From VAXT01 sp963850415 (GTDB taxonomy: Bacteria > Actinomycetota > Thermoleophilia > Gaiellales > Gaiellaceae), in the NCBI GenBank assembly GCA_963850415.1, contig CAWKLE010000002.1, positions 620,001 to 684,000 on the forward strand: a stretch of DNA of 64,000 nt, in the 5' to 3' direction. Below, in pieces: positions 61,344 through 64,000 of the stretch (within the stretch, counting starts at the first letter, position 1; every line of letters begins with the position of its first letter). Under the pieces are notes generated by a model. It saw only the letters and a list, made by a program, of their open reading frames with translations, made no database searches and had not been told where the DNA came from. Position numbers and translations under genes: made by a program.

Positions 61344-62228
61344 ATGACACGACTCATCAGACGCACCTTCCTGGTCGCGTGCTTGGCCGGAGCCATCGCT
61401 GCAACCGCATTCGTGGGAGCTGCGAGCGCCAACTACGCGGGCGGAGTAGACGTCACCTGCACCAGCGCGAGCTACACCTACTCGACCTTCCCGGACGGGA
61501 CGCAGAGCATGCACGAGACCGTCTGGGTCGACGGAGCGCTCGCGGCCGAGAAGTTCTTCGACTTCACCGGGCCGACGGGAGCGGACACGGTCTCGTTCAC
61601 GGTGCCGAACGACGGCGCTCCGCACCAGATCGAGGCGAACTCGTACTCGATCACGAACGGCACTCCGATCACGGGGCTCCCGGGCATCGTGACGCTGACG
61701 TGCGGGTCGCCTCCGCCGCCACCTCCGCCACCGCCACCTCCGCCACCTCCACCCCCGCCACCGCCTCCACCACCTCCGCCACCGCCGCCGCCACCGCCAC
61801 CGCCTCCGCCACCTCCGCCGCCCCCGGGCGTCTGTACCTACACGAAGGGCTTCTACCGCAACCACTCGGGCGTGACGGCGTCGGTGATCGCCGGCCAGGG
61901 CGGTTCCGTGCAGCTCGGCTCGAAGAACCTCACAGCCGCGCAAGCTCAGTCGGTGCTGAACGCCACGCCTGGGCAACCGGGCAACGTCAGGTTCACGAGC
62001 AACCTGCTGCTCAACCTCGCGCAGCAGATGATCACTGCGGAGTTGAACGTGGCGCGCGGTTCCAACGCGTCCTCCGGCCAGCTGTCCGCCATCGCATCGG
62101 CGAACGCTGCGCTCACGGTGACGCTCTCCGGCGGCCAGATCCAGCTGTCGTCCACGCTTTCGACGGACGCAGCCTCCGCGCTCGAGACCACGATCGAGAA
62201 CTTCAACTCGGCGTCGGACTGCGGCTAG
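61344..62228 (+). CDS. Secreted protein with a 39-proline spacer
   Basis: 294 aa with a strong Shine-Dalgarno (GGGAGAGGGG) before the ATG at 61344. Signal peptide ending in GAASA near residue 31. Residues 32-122 form a beta-rich N-terminal module with two cysteines. Residues 123-161 are 39 uninterrupted prolines. The C-terminal module (162-294: GVCTYTKGFYRNHSG, then LLNLAQQMITAELNVARG) resembles the CTxTxGYWKNH extracellular domains. The proline rod probably spaces the two domains across the cell wall. It is the only plus-strand gene in the last 30 kb and ends at a strong terminator. Confidence 0.8.
   Translation: MTRLIRRTFLVACLAGAIAATAFVGAASANYAGGVDVTCTSASYTYSTFPDGTQSMHETVWVDGALAAEKFFDFTGPTGADTVSFTVPNDGAPHQIEANSYSITNGTPITGLPGIVTLTCGSPPPPPPPPPPPPPPPPPPPPPPPPPPPPPPPPPPPPPPPGVCTYTKGFYRNHSGVTASVIAGQGGSVQLGSKNLTAAQAQSVLNATPGQPGNVRFTSNLLLNLAQQMITAELNVARGSNASSGQLSAIASANAALTVTLSGGQIQLSSTLSTDAASALETTIENFNSASDCG
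61710..61826 (+). repeat. Polyproline-coding tract (39 codons)
   Basis: All 39 codons are CCN, but the third base varies among G, A, T and C, so it is not a simple DNA microsatellite. Translation should depend on EF-P. Confidence 0.9.
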
Positions 62229-62241
62229 CAGGTTGAAGCGA

Positions 62242-62275
62242 ACGTCGGGCGGGTCCGCAGTGACCCGCCCGACGT
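62242..62275. terminator. Bidirectional hairpin terminator
   Basis: Perfect 14-bp stem ACGTCGGGCGGGTC / GACCCGCCCGACGT with a 6-nt loop, between the convergent polyproline gene and the 62307 lipoprotein gene. Confidence 0.75.
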
Positions 62276-62306
62276 CTCTCGCAACGGCGGGCCGTGAGCA
62301 GCCGCG

Positions 62307-62732
62307 CTAGGCCCGGAGGCAGCGCTCGACCGTCTTCACCTCGTCCGGGTTCGGCCCGGCGACGTCTTTCGCGCCCCCGGTCGCCCAGACGAGCGACACG
62401 TTCCCCCTGCGCAGCTGGTGGTACTGGTAGCCGCCGAAGTTCGTGCTGAGGGTCGAGACGTCGAAGTCCTTCGCCGCCTTCACGTCCGGATGGAACCGGA
62501 GGAAGGCCCACTGCAGCGTGAGCACCGACGGGTCGTTCGGGTTCCGAACGGCGCGTTCACCCTTCTCGTGCAGGCACTGCGCGGTGGGGCCGATCGAGTA
62601 GACCTTCTCCTTCGAGCCACCGCACCCGGCCAGCAGCGCCGTCGCGAGGACGGCGCCGATGGCCAGGAGTACCTTGTTGCTAACCGTCCCTGCGTGGGCC
62701 ACGGCTTCGGCCGCGTCCGCCGCCGCCGTCAC
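62307..62732 (-). CDS. Small predicted lipoprotein
   Basis: Not recognised. 141 aa from a GTG at 62732 that lies inside the end of pnp (53-nt overlap). A hydrophobic segment leads to the lipobox LAGC with Cys near residue 37, so the N-terminal part before the signal is unusually long and the real start may be further in (no standard codon is obvious there). The mature domain has two cysteines (AQCLHEKG near the start, VERCLRA at the end) that may pair. Confidence 0.6.
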   Translation of the reverse strand: MTAAADAAEAVAHAGTVSNKVLLAIGAVLATALLAGCGGSKEKVYSIGPTAQCLHEKGERAVRNPNDPSVLTLQWAFLRFHPDVKAAKDFDVSTLSTNFGGYQYHQLRRGNVSLVWATGGAKDVAGPNPDEVKTVERCLRA

Positions 62733-64000
62733 GCCTCGGAGGTCGCTCCGAGCGCTCGCGTGGCGGTGCGTCCTTCGCGCGCTCGATCAGCTCGTCGGGC
62801 TGGACGAGCGAGCCGTTCTCGTGCTTCGCGACGAGCTTGAGCCCGATCCGGCCGCGCTCCTTGTCCACTTCCTGGACGACCACGTCGAGGATGTCGCCGC
62901 GGCTGATCACGTCCTCGATGTGCCCGACCCGTCCGGGGCCGACGTTCGAGACGTGCAGGAGCCCGTCCGTGCCTCTCTTCAGCTCGACGAAGGCGCCGAA
63001 GTCGGTGGTCTTCACGACCTTGCCCGTGTAGGTGTCCCCCACCTCGGGCTCCTTCGTGATCGACTCGATCGCCTCGATCGCGGCCTTCGCCTTCGTGCCG
63101 TCGGTCGCGTAGATGAGGATCGTCCCGTCCTCCTCGATGTCGATCTGCACCTCGTAGTCGGCCTCGAGCCCGCGGATCGTCTCGCCGCCCTTGCCGATGA
63201 TCATGCCGATCTGCTCCGGGTCGATCTTGACCGTCGAGATCCGCGGCGCGTGGTCGGCCAGCTCGGTCCGCGTCTCGGAGATCGCCTCGGCCATCTTGTC
63301 GAGGATGAACTCGCGCGCCCGCTTCGCCTGCTCGAGCGCGTTCCGCATGATCTCCTGCGTGACGCCGGTGATCTTGATGTCCATCTGCAGCGCGGTGATG
63401 CCGTCGCGTGAGCCGGCGACCTTGAAGTCCATGTCACCGAGGTGGTCCTCGGCGCCCTGGATGTCGGTCAGGATCACGTAGTCGTCGCCTTCCTTGACGA
63501 GGCCCATCGCGATCCCGCCCACCGGCGCCTTGATCGGCACGCCGGCGTCCATCAGCGAGAGCGTCGACCCGCAGACCGAGCCCATCGAGGACGAGCCGTT
63601 CGACTCGAGCGTCTCGGAGACGATCCGGATCGTGTAGGGGAAGTCCTCGAGCGAGGGGATCATCGGCTCGAGCGCCCGCTGGGCGAGTGCTCCGTGGCCG
63701 ATGTCGCGACGCTTCGGGCCGCGCATGAACCCGGTCTCACCGACCGAGTACGGCGGGAAGTTGTAGTGGTGCATGTACCGGCGGTCGGTCTCGAGCGAGA
63801 GGTCGTCGATCCGCTGGCCCTCCTTCGCGGTGCCGAGCGTGAGGAGCGACATGATCTGCGTCTGGCCGCGCGTGAAGAGCGCCGAGCCGTGCGTGCGCGG
63901 TGCGACGCCGACCTCGCAGTTGACCTCGCGGACGTCCTCCGCGCCGCGGCCGTCCGGGCGCCGCTTGTCGACCGCGATCTTCTGCCGGACGAGCTGCTTG
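62680..64000 (-). CDS. pnp: Polyribonucleotide nucleotidyltransferase, 5' end missing
   Basis: PNPase, the phosphorolytic 3'-5' exoribonuclease. About 440 C-terminal residues are visible: the second RNase PH domain (RRPDGRGAEDVREV, GSALFTRGQTQ, SLEDFPYTIRIVSE, then ASPLM-like MGLVKEGDDYVILTDIQGAEDH), a KH domain (IGKGGETIRGLE), an S1 domain (GKVVKTTDFGAFVEL) and an Arg/Gly-rich tail (RRDGGGGRGRSRGP) that may bind RNA. The frame stays open to the window end at 64000. Its position upstream of the M16-dapB genes is the conserved order. Confidence 0.97.
   Translation of the reverse strand, partial: KQLVRQKIAVDKRRPDGRGAEDVREVNCEVGVAPRTHGSALFTRGQTQIMSLLTLGTAKEGQRIDDLSLETDRRYMHHYNFPPYSVGETGFMRGPKRRDIGHGALAQRALEPMIPSLEDFPYTIRIVSETLESNGSSSMGSVCGSTLSLMDAGVPIKAPVGGIAMGLVKEGDDYVILTDIQGAEDHLGDMDFKVAGSRDGITALQMDIKITGVTQEIMRNALEQAKRAREFILDKMAEAISETRTELADHAPRISTVKIDPEQIGMIIGKGGETIRGLEADYEVQIDIEEDGTILIYATDGTKAKAAIEAIESITKEPEVGDTYTGKVVKTTDFGAFVELKRGTDGLLHVSNVGPGRVGHIEDVISRGDILDVVVQEVDKERGRIGLKLVAKHENGSLVQPDELIERAKDAPPRERSERPPRRDGGGGRGRSRGPRRDG

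Noticed and set aside
61710..61826. Simple CCN microsatellite or assembly collapse
   Set aside because: Third-base variation is irregular and the frame continues into a conserved-looking domain with a good terminator downstream, so it is treated as real coding sequence.

Overview
The window is high-GC, densely packed bacterial DNA. Gene content and order point to the Actinobacteria, most likely the deep-branching class Thermoleophilia (Gaiellales or Solirubrobacterales relatives). The evidence is the conserved actinobacterial string pnp-M16 peptidase-dapB-dapA-rnj-ftsK-rodZ-cinA-recA-recX-rny-miaB-miaA-dapF-hflX, an adjacent GarA-like FHA and FtsR-like MerR pair, an RsiG-type anti-sigma protein, MurT/GatD, and the LL-diaminopimelate aminotransferase route to lysine. 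Taxonomy is inference; no rRNA is present.

Layout. 1-8.1 kb (+) is a translation, lipid and isoprenoid operon: pyrH (5' end cut), frr, uppS, cdsA, dxr, rseP, ispG, proS and a small XRE regulator. 8.1-9.7 kb holds a minus-strand encapsulated-ferritin-like gene, tRNA-Pro(GGG) with a terminator, and a decayed integrative element bounded by a second copy of the tRNA 3' half. 9.9-13.5 kb carries corA, arginase and a HutF-like deiminase. 13.6-18.7 kb (+) is one tightly overlapping run: pgsA, a nucleotidyltransferase/degenerate-phosphomannomutase fusion, rsiG, FHA, MerR and apt. 18.7-22.8 kb holds mostly unrecognised secreted or membrane proteins. 23-25.2 kb has two convergent sigma-70 factors separated by palindromes. 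25.4-31.6 kb has a class II amidotransferase, a homing-endonuclease-repeat protein, a GGDEF/HD-GYP membrane enzyme and a subtilase with SW[S/T]DV repeats. 31.8-33.9 kb is murT-gatD. From 34 kb to the end nearly everything is on the minus strand: nudix, dut, hflX, dapL, dapF, miaA (frameshifted), a phosphatase, miaB, rny, recX, recA, thpR, cinA, rodZ, a BMP/ABC nucleoside-type importer, ftsK, rnj, dapA, a lipoprotein, dapB, an M16 peptidase (frameshifted), and pnp (5' end cut), with a polyproline secreted protein inserted on the plus strand.

How it works together. dapA, dapB, dapL and dapF form a short diaminopimelate pathway feeding lysine and peptidoglycan, alongside MurT/GatD, UppS and RodZ. 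dxr and ispG supply isoprenoid precursors that UppS consumes. RsiG and the GGDEF/HD-GYP enzyme suggest c-di-GMP control of a sigma factor that is encoded elsewhere. RNase J, RNase Y and PNPase form an RNA-decay set.

The most striking signals are: a recurrent TANNNT hexamer 6-7 nt before start codons that lack a Shine-Dalgarno sequence (leaderless transcripts), sometimes reusing the previous gene's TAG stop; a DapF with both catalytic cysteines replaced by serine; a mutase domain with all its catalytic loops lost; short upstream ORFs coupled to c-di-GMP and amidotransferase genes; and a shared 22-nt palindromic repeat. No CRISPR array or complete mobile element was seen.
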